DNA of 64,000 nucleotides from Microbacterium sp. LWH3-1.2 (GTDB taxonomy: Bacteria > Actinomycetota > Actinomycetes > Actinomycetales > Microbacteriaceae). Every line of letters starts with the position of its first letter. Positions within the stretch are counted from its first letter, which is position 1. The stretch covers positions 248,001 through 312,000 of the forward strand of contig NZ_JBEGIK010000001.1 of NCBI RefSeq assembly GCF_040675855.1. Direction: 5' to 3'. The notes under the pieces were generated by a model, which searched no databases, was not told the origin of the DNA, and worked only from the letters and a program-made list of their open reading frames with translations. A program made the translations under genes and the position numbers. Positions 1 through 7,929 of the stretch are shown piece after piece.

Positions 1-953
1 AGGGAATCAAGACAGGCGTCCGTCACGAGAGCGGCGCAGTAGCCGTCCCATGCGTTAGGCCCCGTAACCACTCCCTCGACCGCGTCCAGCGCCCACGCAA
101 CGAGCTCGCGCCGGTACGCATCGCCGAAGCGGACTGTGAAGTCCTTCTCTCGCACACCGGAGACGCGGAAGTCCAGGCTCACGGCGACAGGCGTCGCGTT
201 TGTCAGTCGGGCCATGCCCGAACGTCCGATGACGTCGCAGCCGATTTCGTACCCATAGGCGGCCTTGAGGAAGACCTCCGAGTAGATCATCACACCGGCA
301 GCAGTGCGGAAATAGAAGAACTGTGGGTCCAGCCAGTCTTCCAATCCGGTCTTTCCGCCATTTCCCGTCACGCGGACTTCGACGATGTCGTCGTCGAGGA
401 GCCAGCGGGTGCTGTCCACCTCGTGCACCACCGCTTCCGTGGTGTGGGCCGACGAGGTGACGGAGGGGGGAACGTCCGCGGCCCGATGCACGAACTGCAG
501 CGAGACGATCTCGCCCAGCTCACCCGTGTCCACCGCTGCCTTGAGATCCACGAACGCCGCGTCGTAGCGACGCATGAAGCCCACCTGAACAAATCGCCTG
601 CCGGCCCGGATCTCGGCGTCGAGGATCAGCTCGCAGTCTGCGGCGGTCATGGCCAACGGCTTCTCGCAGAACACCGGTTTGCGGTGCTCGATGCACGCCA
701 GCACCAGGGCGAGATGAGACTCTGCGCTCGACGCGATCGTGATCGCGTCGACGTCAGCCGATGCGATGAGTTCCTCCGCGCTGGCGAACACGCGAACGTC
801 GCCGGGCAGGGTCGCCGCGACTACCTGTGCACGCTCGAGGTTGGCGTCGGCGACGGCGACGAGGTCCCCCGCCCCTACGGAGCTCGCGATCGTCTTCACC
901 TGAGCGGATCCGACCATTCCCAGGCCGATTGCGCCGATGCGGATTCTCTTCAC
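1..953 (-). CDS. Gfo/Idh/MocA family oxidoreductase (3' end outside window)
   Basis: The frame is open from a GTG at 953 to the left edge (about 317 codons; the family is usually 330-380 aa), so only the last few residues are missing. The N-terminus carries a Rossmann GAIGLGMVG motif within the first 16 residues, and the family signature FCEKPLA follows near residue 93. These features fit NAD(P)-dependent sugar, inositol or pseudo-sugar dehydrogenases. The GTG start is supported by GGAG seven bases upstream; an ATG-only reading misses this gene. It is the last visible gene of a minus-strand unit, and its promoter may be the one at 1183-1210. The substrate cannot be told from the sequence. Confidence 0.88.
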   Translation of the reverse strand, partial: MKRIRIGAIGLGMVGSAQVKTIASSVGAGDLVAVADANLERAQVVAATLPGDVRVFASAEELIASADVDAITIASSAESHLALVLACIEHRKPVFCEKPLAMTAADCELILDAEIRAGRRFVQVGFMRRYDAAFVDLKAAVDTGELGEIVSLQFVHRAADVPPSVTSSAHTTEAVVHEVDSTRWLLDDDIVEVRVTGNGGKTGLEDWLDPQFFYFRTAAGVMIYSEVFLKAAYGYEIGCDVIGRSGMARLTNATPVAVSLDFRVSGVREKDFTVRFGDAYRRELVAWALDAVEGVVTGPNAWDGYCAALVTDACLDS

Positions 954-1182
954 TCTGCTTCTCCAAGATGCGCGGAACTCGCTGTGGCCCTTGAGGCGTC
1001 GGGTCGACGCTGCACCCCCTGCGCCTCGTCTGACACTCGCTCCTGGGTGTGTCGGATGACAGGACCCGCGGGTTGAGCGGGGTACTGCACGGTTAGGATC
1101 GGACGTCGGTGGCCCAGGCGACACCTTGTGGGTGTGAGGTCGAAGGCGGGTGATCGAGCATCGTTGCTCTGTCATAGAACCG

Positions 1183-1210
1183 ACTGTACAGCGGAACTGA
1201 AAAATGTCAA
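1183..1210 (-). promoter_or_regulatory. Sigma70-type promoter for the Gfo/Idh gene
   Basis: On the minus strand TTGACA (1210-1205) is followed after 16 bp by TACAGT (1188-1183). The -10 overlaps a CTGTACAG palindrome (1184-1191), a possible operator. The leader to the GTG at 953 would be about 220 nt. The rest of the 954-1286 gap shows no gene. Confidence 0.5.
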
Positions 1211-1286
1211 TCCCAGTTTAACTCCGGACAACCGACTTTGATGGCTCCGCCGCCCCGCAGACGGATCGCCCCGCAGCGATCTCCCC

Positions 1287-2045
1287 TCAGCCGTTGAACT
1301 GCCTGATGTCCAGTCTGTCGACGAAACCGGAGTCCGCAGCCGGATCGACATCCACCGGCTCAGGCCCTTCGATCAGAATCGTCTGGCCCACGGCGAGATC
1401 GGTGAGAGTCACACCGTGCCGATCTGCGAACATTTGCGCCCGCTTTACGTAAAGGTCGCGCCCGAGTTCATTCAGGAGTATGTCGTGCACGGGCACGGCC
1501 TGTCGTGGCCGCACGGCAATGATGAAGTCGACCATCTCCGACATCTTGTTCCAGGGGCCGTTGAGCGGGAACAGGAGCGTGTCCGGCGCCGGCCCGGCAG
1601 GGACGATGAAACTGTCGCCCGGGTGGTACACCAGCCCGTCGATGATGTAGCCGGTATTCGCGACGACCGGAATGAGGGTGTGGATCACGGCATGCTGGCC
1701 GCCGACCGTCCGCACCGAGAATCCCGCGCTGTCGAACTTCTCGCCGGCGCCGGTGGCGATGATCTGATCCTCGCCGACTCCCGCTGCCTCTGCCTCGGCG
1801 AGGAGCCGAGCCGAGGGGACCTGAGGTGCACGGACCGTCGCGTCAGGGTGCGCGGCGAGGTACTGGAGGACGGCATCCTCGTCGAGGTGGTCGGGATGCT
1901 GGTGCGTGATCAGAATGTGCTCGGCGCCTTCCAGAGCATTGGCCGGATCGGAATACTCGCCCGGATCTATGACGATCCGACGACCGTCCTTCTCAAGCCG
2001 CACGCATGCGTGTCCAAGTCTGGTCACATCGATGCTGATCGTCAT
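1287..2045 (-). CDS. MBL-fold metallo-hydrolase
   Basis: This 252-aa protein has the metallo-beta-lactamase zinc motif HxHxDH at residues 48-53 (THQHPDHLDED) and later conserved histidines around GGQHAVIH and VPVHD. The compact form without an extra domain resembles UlaG/YtnP-like hydrolases acting on lactone or ester bonds in the cytoplasm. A second, shorter homologue lies at 22423-23061; both begin with a strand, a short LGHA/FNHA stretch, a VRxEKDG segment and DPG. It stands alone on the minus strand, 210 bp downstream of the terminator of the RidA/monooxygenase unit. The substrate is unknown. The presence of the same pair of families (MBL and RidA) at both loci suggests a shared pathway. 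Confidence 0.85.
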   Translation of the reverse strand: MTISIDVTRLGHACVRLEKDGRRIVIDPGEYSDPANALEGAEHILITHQHPDHLDEDAVLQYLAAHPDATVRAPQVPSARLLAEAEAAGVGEDQIIATGAGEKFDSAGFSVRTVGGQHAVIHTLIPVVANTGYIIDGLVYHPGDSFIVPAGPAPDTLLFPLNGPWNKMSEMVDFIIAVRPRQAVPVHDILLNELGRDLYVKRAQMFADRHGVTLTDLAVGQTILIEGPEPVDVDPAADSGFVDRLDIRQFNG

Positions 2046-2115
2046 GAGCTCGCCCCTTCCGCTACCGCACCCGTCCGGACACCCTCGCCCGCGGCTTCCG
2101 CAATGCGATCGTCAC

Positions 2116-2144
2116 ATCGTCACAGTCGCGGAGCATGTTGTCAA
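2116..2144 (-). promoter_or_regulatory. Possible promoter of the MBL hydrolase gene
   Basis: On the minus strand a perfect TTGACA (2144-2139) is followed after 17 bp by a poor -10, GACGAT (2121-2116). The start codon lies 70 bp downstream. Only the -35 box is convincing. Confidence 0.35.
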
Positions 2145-2258
2145 CCTGTGCTTAACGTAAATGCGGCTTGTTGTGCGCTCATGCTGCAGTCGTTCGCAGC
2201 TCAGGGCTTGAAGGGGAACGCCTCGCCGGCGCATGACCGCGCCAGGGAGACAACGAAA

Positions 2259-2287
2259 AGAGGTGGGCACCTGCGGTGCCCACCTCT
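2259..2287 (-). terminator. Rho-independent terminator after the RidA gene
   Basis: A perfect 13-bp stem (2259-2271 with 2275-2287) closes a TGC loop. On the minus strand it is followed by TTTTCGTT. It lies 12 bp past the RidA stop codon and ends the monooxygenase-RidA unit. Confidence 0.85.
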
Positions 2288-2298
2288 CCTTCGACCGC

Positions 2299-2685
2299 TC
2301 AGACGGCGGCGATCGCGTCGATCTCGATCGTCGAGTCGTTGAACAGCGCCGCCACACCCAGCAAGGTGCTGGCGATCAGGTTGTCGGTGCCGACGATCTC
2401 GTCGCGCACACGACGGTAGATGCCGAGCTTCTCCTTGTTCAGGTCGGTGATGTAGACGTTGAAGCGCACGACGGAGGAGAAGTCGGCTCCTCCGGCCTTC
2501 AACGCGCGCTCCAGCTCGCGAAGGGTCAGTTCCGTTGCGCGCGCGAAGTCGGCGGGCACCGAACCATCCTGCTCGAATCCGACGGCGCCGGAGACGAACA
2601 GAAGGTCTCCTGCGGTGACCTTCACACTGTCAGCGATCCCGGGGACGACGGGCGCGGGGATGCGGGTGAAGCGTTCTTGCGACAT
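2299..2685 (-). CDS. RidA-family protein without the catalytic arginine (copy 1)
   Basis: The 128-aa protein is a full-length YjgF/YER057c/UK114 (Rid) member, recognised by PAPVVPGIADSV at the N-terminus, FVSGAVGF, VVRFNVYITDLN and the C-terminal TIEIDAIA. Classical RidA hydrolyses reactive enamine/imine intermediates as a trimer and needs an arginine in the PARS segment (Arg105 in E. coli). Here the aligned residues read IASTLLGV, so the arginine is serine. It therefore belongs with the non-archetypal Rid subfamilies, whose chemistry is mostly unknown. It follows the flavin monooxygenase gene by 48 bp, and the two are probably cotranscribed. Its closest relatives in the window are at 4105 and 23898. 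Confidence 0.9.
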   Translation of the reverse strand: MSQERFTRIPAPVVPGIADSVKVTAGDLLFVSGAVGFEQDGSVPADFARATELTLRELERALKAGGADFSSVVRFNVYITDLNKEKLGIYRRVRDEIVGTDNLIASTLLGVAALFNDSTIEIDAIAAV

Positions 2686-2733
2686 GTTTCTCTCTTCTTC
2701 TTACGGGGAACGCGAGGTGGGTACCGGGGACGA

Positions 2734-3963
2734 TCAGACGTCCATGACGATGGGGTCGTCCGTGCCGAGGAGGACCCGGCCGTAGTTCTCCTTGCCCACT
2801 GCGGAGGTCACGTACGCATGACGAGCCGCGATCTCCGAGTCGCGCCAGATCCGGGAAAGGACGTTCGGCTCCGCGAACGAGCCTGCACCGTTGAGGGACA
2901 TCAGGATGTCGATGGCCTCCTTGCACAGGTCGGCGACCACACCTACGTCGTTGCGGATTTGCGCACGCGTCTCCAGGGGCTGGAGTTCACGCGCGGCAGC
3001 GCTGCTGTCGATGAGGTCGGCCATGTTGGCGGCCAGGAGCTCGGCGAGACGGATTTTGGTCGTGGCCTCGGCGATGCCGACCTGATGCGACGGCGAGTTG
3101 CGTGCCTCCGTATAGCGCGTGTAGGCAACACCCTTGCTGGGCAGCTTCTGGAGGGTCAGCTCCAGCGCGTGGCGCGCCAGGCCCAGCTGCGGAGCGATGA
3201 GGATGATGGCGGCGAGCGGGATGAACGCCATCTGCGAGGTCAGCTCTTCAGTGAACGGAGTGATGTACTCGGCGTCGCGCATCGCGGCAAAGCCCTGCAC
3301 GCGGTGGTCGGGGACGAACTGGTTCTCCATCACGACGGTGTTGGAGGCGGTGCCCTTCATACCCGTGACGAACCACGTCTTCTCGATCGAGTACTGGTCG
3401 CGCGAGAACAGCGCGAGACCGCGCGGGTCCTCACCTTCGGGAACGTCGAGGGCGATGCCGAGGCACGCCCAGTTCGTCGCGTAGCTGCCGCTCGCCCACG
3501 GCCAGCGGCCGCTCACCAGGTAGCCGCCCTCGACGCGCTCCATCGTGCTGCCGGGTGTGAAGACAGCCGAGATGACCGAAGCCGGGTTGTCCCCCCAGAT
3601 CTCCTGTTGGGTCCGCTCGCCGTAGGTGGTTCCGAACCAGGTCGAGACGCTGACGAGGGCCGAGATCCATCCCGTCGCACCGTCCCCTCGGCTGACCTCT
3701 GCCAACACCTCGAGAGCCGTGCGGGCCGTGGTCTCCTGGCCGCCGAGGCGACGAGGCACGAACAGGCTCAGCAGGCCCTCAGAGACGAGTGCATCGATGA
3801 CCACCTGGGAGACCTGCTCCGCTGCGGCACCCTCTGCGGCGTGCTCCCGGATGAGCGGCACAAGCTTGGTCGCGCGAGCAACCAGTTCGTCGTCGACGGG
3901 CGTGTGCGCAGGGTCGACCCCGATCGCTTCGCGTGGTGCCGGAACAAGAGTGTCGATCGTCAT
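2734..3963 (-). CDS. Acyl-CoA-dehydrogenase-fold flavin monooxygenase (group D type)
   Basis: The 409-aa protein has the acyl-CoA dehydrogenase architecture: helical N-terminus (LVPLIREHA, LVSEGLLSLFVPRRLGGQE), a middle beta domain with SGRWPWASG and WFVTGMKGTASN, and a C-terminal helical bundle ending GAGSFAEPNVLSRIWRD. This pattern matches the HsaA/HpaB-C2/DszC-like flavin-dependent monooxygenases that use free reduced flavin from a partner reductase, rather than true acyl-CoA dehydrogenases. A candidate partner reductase is encoded at 23283-23852, next to another RidA. The ATG is preceded by GGAGGAAATC. It is divergent from the RidA gene at 4105. The likely reaction is hydroxylation of an aromatic or heterocyclic substrate; the substrate itself is not readable. 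Confidence 0.8.
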   Translation of the reverse strand: MTIDTLVPAPREAIGVDPAHTPVDDELVARATKLVPLIREHAAEGAAAEQVSQVVIDALVSEGLLSLFVPRRLGGQETTARTALEVLAEVSRGDGATGWISALVSVSTWFGTTYGERTQQEIWGDNPASVISAVFTPGSTMERVEGGYLVSGRWPWASGSYATNWACLGIALDVPEGEDPRGLALFSRDQYSIEKTWFVTGMKGTASNTVVMENQFVPDHRVQGFAAMRDAEYITPFTEELTSQMAFIPLAAIILIAPQLGLARHALELTLQKLPSKGVAYTRYTEARNSPSHQVGIAEATTKIRLAELLAANMADLIDSSAAARELQPLETRAQIRNDVGVVADLCKEAIDILMSLNGAGSFAEPNVLSRIWRDSEIAARHAYVTSAVGKENYGRVLLGTDDPIVMDV

Positions 3964-4057
3964 GATTTCCTCCGGGGGGGTCGATACGGCTGTCCGGGTG
4001 AGGCCAGCCCATGGTGGTCGGGTCAGTCGTCAAGTTATCATGTACGCTTCATCAACG

Positions 4058-4093
4058 TCCACTACCACTTCATTAGTCCACTATCACTTAATA
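4058..4093 (+). repeat. Imperfect direct repeat in a divergent promoter region
   Basis: TCCACTACCACTTCATTA (4058) is repeated as TCCACTATCACTTAATA (4077), a 19-bp period or nearly two helical turns. It ends at the ribosome-binding site of the RidA gene at 4105 and lies upstream of the divergent monooxygenase gene. It is a candidate binding site for a regulator that binds two tandem sites. Confidence 0.45.
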
Positions 4094-4104
4094 GGAGATG
4101 GCCG

Positions 4105-4476
4105 ATGACCGCCCAGCGTTTGACTCGCGTCCCCGCCCCCGTAGTACCGGGTATTTCCGACAGCGTGATCGACACGGCGACCGGGCTGGTCTACGTGTCG
4201 GGCGTCTACGTCCCCGTGCCGGACGACTTCGCGCGCTCCACCGAGCTGACGTTCCGCGCGCTGGAAGAGGCCCTTGTGCGTGCGGGAACGAACCTCAACA
4301 ATCTCGTCCGAGTGAACATCTATGTGAAGCACCTCGATGAAGAGAAGCTGCAGACCTATCGCCGTGTTCGCGACTCGATCATCAGTTCGGACCAGATGCC
4401 GGCCAGCACCCTTGTCGGCGTTCATTCCCTGTACAACCAGGCCACGATCGAGATCGACGCCATAGCCGTCCTATGA
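4105..4476 (+). CDS. RidA-family protein without the catalytic arginine (copy 2)
   Basis: The 123-aa Rid-family protein carries PAPVVPGISDSV, VYVSGVYV, LVRVNIYVKHLDEEK and ATIEIDAIAV. The segment aligned with the catalytic PARS motif of RidA reads PASTLVGV, so the arginine is again serine. Compared with copies 1 and 3 it has a short deletion after the VYVSG strand. AGGAG at 4093-4097 selects the ATG at 4105 over longer upstream frames. It is divergent from the monooxygenase gene. Its 3' end overlaps the convergent hydrolase gene by six bases, so neither gene has a terminator of its own here. Confidence 0.88.
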   Translation: MTAQRLTRVPAPVVPGISDSVIDTATGLVYVSGVYVPVPDDFARSTELTFRALEEALVRAGTNLNNLVRVNIYVKHLDEEKLQTYRRVRDSIISSDQMPASTLVGVHSLYNQATIEIDAIAVL

Positions 4477-5355
4477 CGCGTCGCGGTTCCGAAGGCCGGC
4501 GTAGTCACGGACGGCGCTCGCGATCTTCTCCCACGCCGGACTGCTCGGGTCGACCACGTCGAAGTGATTGGCGCCTTCCAACTCGATCAGGTCGATATCG
4601 TCGCCGAGTGCCGTGCCTGTGTCGCGGTAGCGCCGGTGGCTCTCGATGCGCCACGGGTTGTCCTTCGTCCCGATGATGAGGGTCTGCGGCACACCGAAGG
4701 GAAGGAGCCGGATCGCGGACGCGTCGCGCGCCCGGGCCGATAGCCCCGCAGGCTCATCTGCGCGGACCACTTGGAGGACGTCGGTCCGTCCCGCGCTGTG
4801 GGCGTGCTCGAGATCGAGCACTCCGGCAAGATCGATGACGCCCCGCACCCGCAGCGGGTCCTTCACGTACAAGGGGCTGACCGGAGAGAGGTTCCTCCGG
4901 CCCGCCGCCCACGTCGCGAGATGACCTCCAGAGGAGTGCCCCAGCAGAAGCACTCGGTCCAGATCGATCGGGTACTCCCGCGCAAGTTCGCGTGCGAAGT
5001 CCACCCCGCGCGAGATGTCGAGGAACATCCCGGGGAACTCGCTTCCGGGATTGTTGAGGCGGCGGAATTCGAGATTCCAGGTCGCCGCTCCCAGCGCCGT
5101 GACAGCTTCGGCAAGCCGCGCGACGTAGTCCGAAGAATAGCTGGACTCCCAGCCGCCGCCGTGGATGACGACCACCAGCGGGGCCTTCTCGTCGGTGTCG
5201 CTACGCGGCATCCGAAGATCACCGTACGTCAGCGCCTCGGATGAGTAGTGGATCCGCGCGTCGGGGAGCGTCGTTGGAAGCCATCCCACGACGTCCCGGT
5301 CGGAGAGATTGGCGAACGTCGGGGCGCTCGCCTCCTGTGCGTGGGGCGTGACCAT
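4471..5355 (-). CDS. Alpha/beta hydrolase, arylformamidase-like
   Basis: With the start chosen here the protein has 294 aa. It shows an oxyanion-hole HGGGW, the nucleophile motif GHSSGGH, and later GTKDNPW and GANHFDVVDP supplying Asp and His. The short form with HGGGW plus GHSSGGHLA resembles bacterial esterases of the kynurenine formamidase (KynB/AFMID alpha/beta hydrolase) group, which open an amide or ester bond in the cytosol. A frame extends 20 codons further upstream, but AGGAGG four bases before the ATG at 5355 decides the start. It is the last gene of the minus-strand transketolase/M24/hydrolase operon. The formamidase reading is an inference from motif spacing only. Confidence 0.82.
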   Translation of the reverse strand: MVTPHAQEASAPTFANLSDRDVVGWLPTTLPDARIHYSSEALTYGDLRMPRSDTDEKAPLVVVIHGGGWESSYSSDYVARLAEAVTALGAATWNLEFRRLNNPGSEFPGMFLDISRGVDFARELAREYPIDLDRVLLLGHSSGGHLATWAAGRRNLSPVSPLYVKDPLRVRGVIDLAGVLDLEHAHSAGRTDVLQVVRADEPAGLSARARDASAIRLLPFGVPQTLIIGTKDNPWRIESHRRYRDTGTALGDDIDLIELEGANHFDVVDPSSPAWEKIASAVRDYAGLRNRDAS

Positions 5356-5427
5356 CTGGCCTCCTCGAGCCGCGGGTCGATCGGCCGGGCGACGGGGCGC
5401 GCACCCCACTCCCACCGATGCGAATCG

Positions 5428-6366
5428 TCAACAGATTGCAGTCTCCGTGAAGGTGGCGCGCAGTTCGGCGCCGACGAGCCGACGAGCCGCTTCCGCGTCC
5501 TTCATCGCGCCGGCCATGTAGAAGAAGGGATGGACCTGTCCCTGGAAGCGCACGCACGTCACTTCGACCCCGGCGGCGTCGAGCGCGCGCGCATAAGCCT
5601 CGCCGCTGTCGCGAATCGGGTCGCATTCCGCTGTGACGACGGTGGTCCGCGGAAGACCCGCGAGATCGGTCCGCGTGCCGGGGTCCAGGCGCGGGTCCGC
5701 CTCCTGGACATGGCCTGCGTAAGTCGAGTAGAAGTACTCCATGTCTCGGGCCGTGAGGAAGTGACCCTCCCCGTAGTGGCGCCACGCATCCGACTCGCGG
5801 ATCAGGTCGCGATCGAGACACGGATAGATCAGGACCTGGTGGACGGGACGGTGGTCGCGGTCCTTGAGTGCCTGCGCGACGCCCGCGGCCAGATTGCCGC
5901 CGGCGCTGTCACCAGCGACGGCAACCGCCGCCGTGTTCACGTTGAGCCCGCTCTCGCCTGCGAGAATGGCGGCCGTCACAGCGACGGCGTCATCGTACGC
6001 AGCAGGGAAAGGGTGTTCGGGCGCGAGCCGGTAATCGACGCTGACGACGGTCGCGTGGGCGTAGACGGCAAGCGCACGCGCGGTGGAGTCAGCCAGTTCA
6101 AGATCGCCCAGCACCCATCCCCCGCCGTGGAAGTAGACCACGCACGGCTGGTCGGGTAAGTCCGATACGGCATAGACCCTGACCCCAACGCCGACGATCT
6201 GCGTGTCCACGACCTGCGCCACGGCGGGGCCGACGCCGGTCAGCGGCAACGCGTGCACCAGATCCTCCCGGTTCTTCGTCGCGGTCTGCGTGTCGAGGGG
6301 AGGGTTGTCGTTGACAAGTGCGAGGAATGCGCCCGCCTCGGCGTTCACCGGTGCCTGCGAGTTCAT
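5428..6366 (-). CDS. Alpha/beta hydrolase of the hormone-sensitive lipase family
   Basis: The 312-aa protein has the HSL-family signature: HGGGW at residues 80-84, DYRLAPEHPFPAA at about 111-123 and the nucleophile motif GDSAGGN with Ser154. Candidate Asp (AECDPIRDSG) and His (VHPFF) follow. Such enzymes are cytosolic carboxylesterases for short acyl or aryl esters. GGAG lies nine bases before the ATG. It sits between the M24 homologue and the second hydrolase, 72 bp before the latter, and is probably in the same transcript, although the 204-bp gap to the M24 gene leaves room for an internal promoter. Confidence 0.88.
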   Translation of the reverse strand: MNSQAPVNAEAGAFLALVNDNPPLDTQTATKNREDLVHALPLTGVGPAVAQVVDTQIVGVGVRVYAVSDLPDQPCVVYFHGGGWVLGDLELADSTARALAVYAHATVVSVDYRLAPEHPFPAAYDDAVAVTAAILAGESGLNVNTAAVAVAGDSAGGNLAAGVAQALKDRDHRPVHQVLIYPCLDRDLIRESDAWRHYGEGHFLTARDMEYFYSTYAGHVQEADPRLDPGTRTDLAGLPRTTVVTAECDPIRDSGEAYARALDAAGVEVTCVRFQGQVHPFFYMAGAMKDAEAARRLVGAELRATFTETAIC

Positions 6367-6570
6367 GCGGTCTCCTCGGATCGTGGCGTTGATCGGTGGA
6401 CGGGCGCTCGTTCGCGGACTCCCGAACGATCACTTCGTGACGATTCCTGACATCGCGGACTCGGTTTCCAGCGTAGGCGAAGCTCGCATCACGTGCAGCC
6501 AGACTACACACTCTGCGAGCTCCGCCCGGCGCGCTCGCTCACGTCGAGCGGAGCGCGGCATGGACCCTCG

Positions 6571-7887
6571 TCACGCGTTGTGACGGATGCCGGTGCCGAG
6601 GTTGTTGGTGTTGAAGGAGTGGCCGTTCCAGTAGCGGGTGCCTGCGACGAGGAGTTCGTCGGCGGGGAAGCGGGTGATGACTTTGCAGCCCTCGCTGGTC
6701 ACGACGACCTCTTCTTCGATTCTGGCCGCGGACGAGCCGTCCTTGGTGGGCCAGTACGTTTCGAGCGCGAAGACCATGCCCTCTTCGATCTCCACCGGGT
6801 GCTCGAGCGAGTGGTAGCGGCTGATGAGCGGCTGTTCCCACAGTGACAGGCCGATGCCGTGGCAGTACTGCAGGCCGAATGCCTCTTCCTCACTGTGGTA
6901 GCCGAGATCGGCTGCTGAGGGGAAGGCGCGAGCGATGTCGGCGCTCGACGCGCCGGGCTTGACCTGGTCGATGGCGGCGTCGATGGCCTCGCGGGCGCGG
7001 GTGTAGGCGTCGCGCTGGTTGGCGTTCGCGCTGCCGATGTTGAGCGTGCGGTAGTAGCAGGTGCGGTAGCCGTTGAAGGAGTGGATGATGTCGAAGTACG
7101 CCGTGTCGCCGGGCCGCATCATCCGGTCGGAGAACACGTGCGGGTGGGGGGAGCACCGTTCGCCGGCGATGGCGTTGACGGCCTCGACCTCTTCCGAACC
7201 CAGCTCGTAGAGCACACGGTTGACCAGCGCGACCGCGTCGTTCTCGCGGACGCCGACGTGCAGGAACCGGTAGAGCTCGTCGTAGGCGGCGTCCACCATC
7301 CCCGCGGCGTGTGAGAGGAGGGCGATCTCGTCCACGGTCTTGATGCGCCGCGCCCGCTGCATGAGGTCCTGGCCGTTGACGATGTGCAGGCCCTCGCCCT
7401 CGAACGCACGCAACACCGGGATCTCGACGACGTCGATGCCGATGGGGTCGTTCTGCAGGCCGTTTTCGCGCAGGATGTCGGCGATCCGCTTGGCGTTTCC
7501 GACCTCGACCCCCACTTCCTCGGGGATGGAGCCGCGCCACGTCGACAGGCCGGCGCGCCAATTGTCCTCGTCCAGCCACGGTGCGTGCATCTTGTGCTGG
7601 CGGGCCGCCGAGCCGATGTCCCACAGGATGGGGTCGTGGCCGCGCATCAGCAGCACGCACCGGAACAGCTTGTCCCGCGCCCAGTTCCCGATGTGGGTGG
7701 CAGTGGTGTAGCGGACGTTGTTCATGTCGAACAGGATCAGCGCACCGAGCGAGGAGCGCTCCAGCTCAGCCTGCGCACGGGCGAGGCGCTCGTCACGGAG
7801 GCGAGCGAAGTTGACCCGCTCCTCCCAGTCGACGCCCATGATCGCGCCGGGAGAAGAGACAGGCGTCTGAAGATGAGTGGTGGTCAT
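6571..7887 (-). CDS. M24-family metallopeptidase homologue with a Cys-substituted metal site (copy 1)
   Basis: The 438-aa protein has the creatinase-type N-terminal domain and a pita-bread C-terminal domain. The five M24 metal ligands map to Asp266 (YFDII), position 277, His343 (HGIGL), Glu376 (FALET) and a glutamate in RIEEEV (391-393). Position 277, normally the second aspartate in a D-x-x-RT context, is cysteine (GYRTCYYRT). The protein may be an aminopeptidase P/prolidase relative that hydrolyses an amide, or a lyase like DddP or a hydrolase like DoeA from the same family. The altered metal site argues against a standard peptidase. A paralogue with the same change is at 29838-31145. It lies 42 bp downstream of the transketolase genes, in the same operon. 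Confidence 0.85.
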   Translation of the reverse strand: MTTTHLQTPVSSPGAIMGVDWEERVNFARLRDERLARAQAELERSSLGALILFDMNNVRYTTATHIGNWARDKLFRCVLLMRGHDPILWDIGSAARQHKMHAPWLDEDNWRAGLSTWRGSIPEEVGVEVGNAKRIADILRENGLQNDPIGIDVVEIPVLRAFEGEGLHIVNGQDLMQRARRIKTVDEIALLSHAAGMVDAAYDELYRFLHVGVRENDAVALVNRVLYELGSEEVEAVNAIAGERCSPHPHVFSDRMMRPGDTAYFDIIHSFNGYRTCYYRTLNIGSANANQRDAYTRAREAIDAAIDQVKPGASSADIARAFPSAADLGYHSEEEAFGLQYCHGIGLSLWEQPLISRYHSLEHPVEIEEGMVFALETYWPTKDGSSAARIEEEVVVTSEGCKVITRFPADELLVAGTRYWNGHSFNTNNLGTGIRHNA

Positions 7888-7929
7888 GTCGTTCGGTTCC
7901 TTCGTCGAAGAGGCAGTCGGGCGCCGGGG

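Noticed and set aside
2233..4476. A 747-codon plus-strand open frame
   Set aside because: Its first 620 codons are antisense to the RidA and monooxygenase genes and show no family; only the last 123 codons (the RidA gene at 4105) are real.
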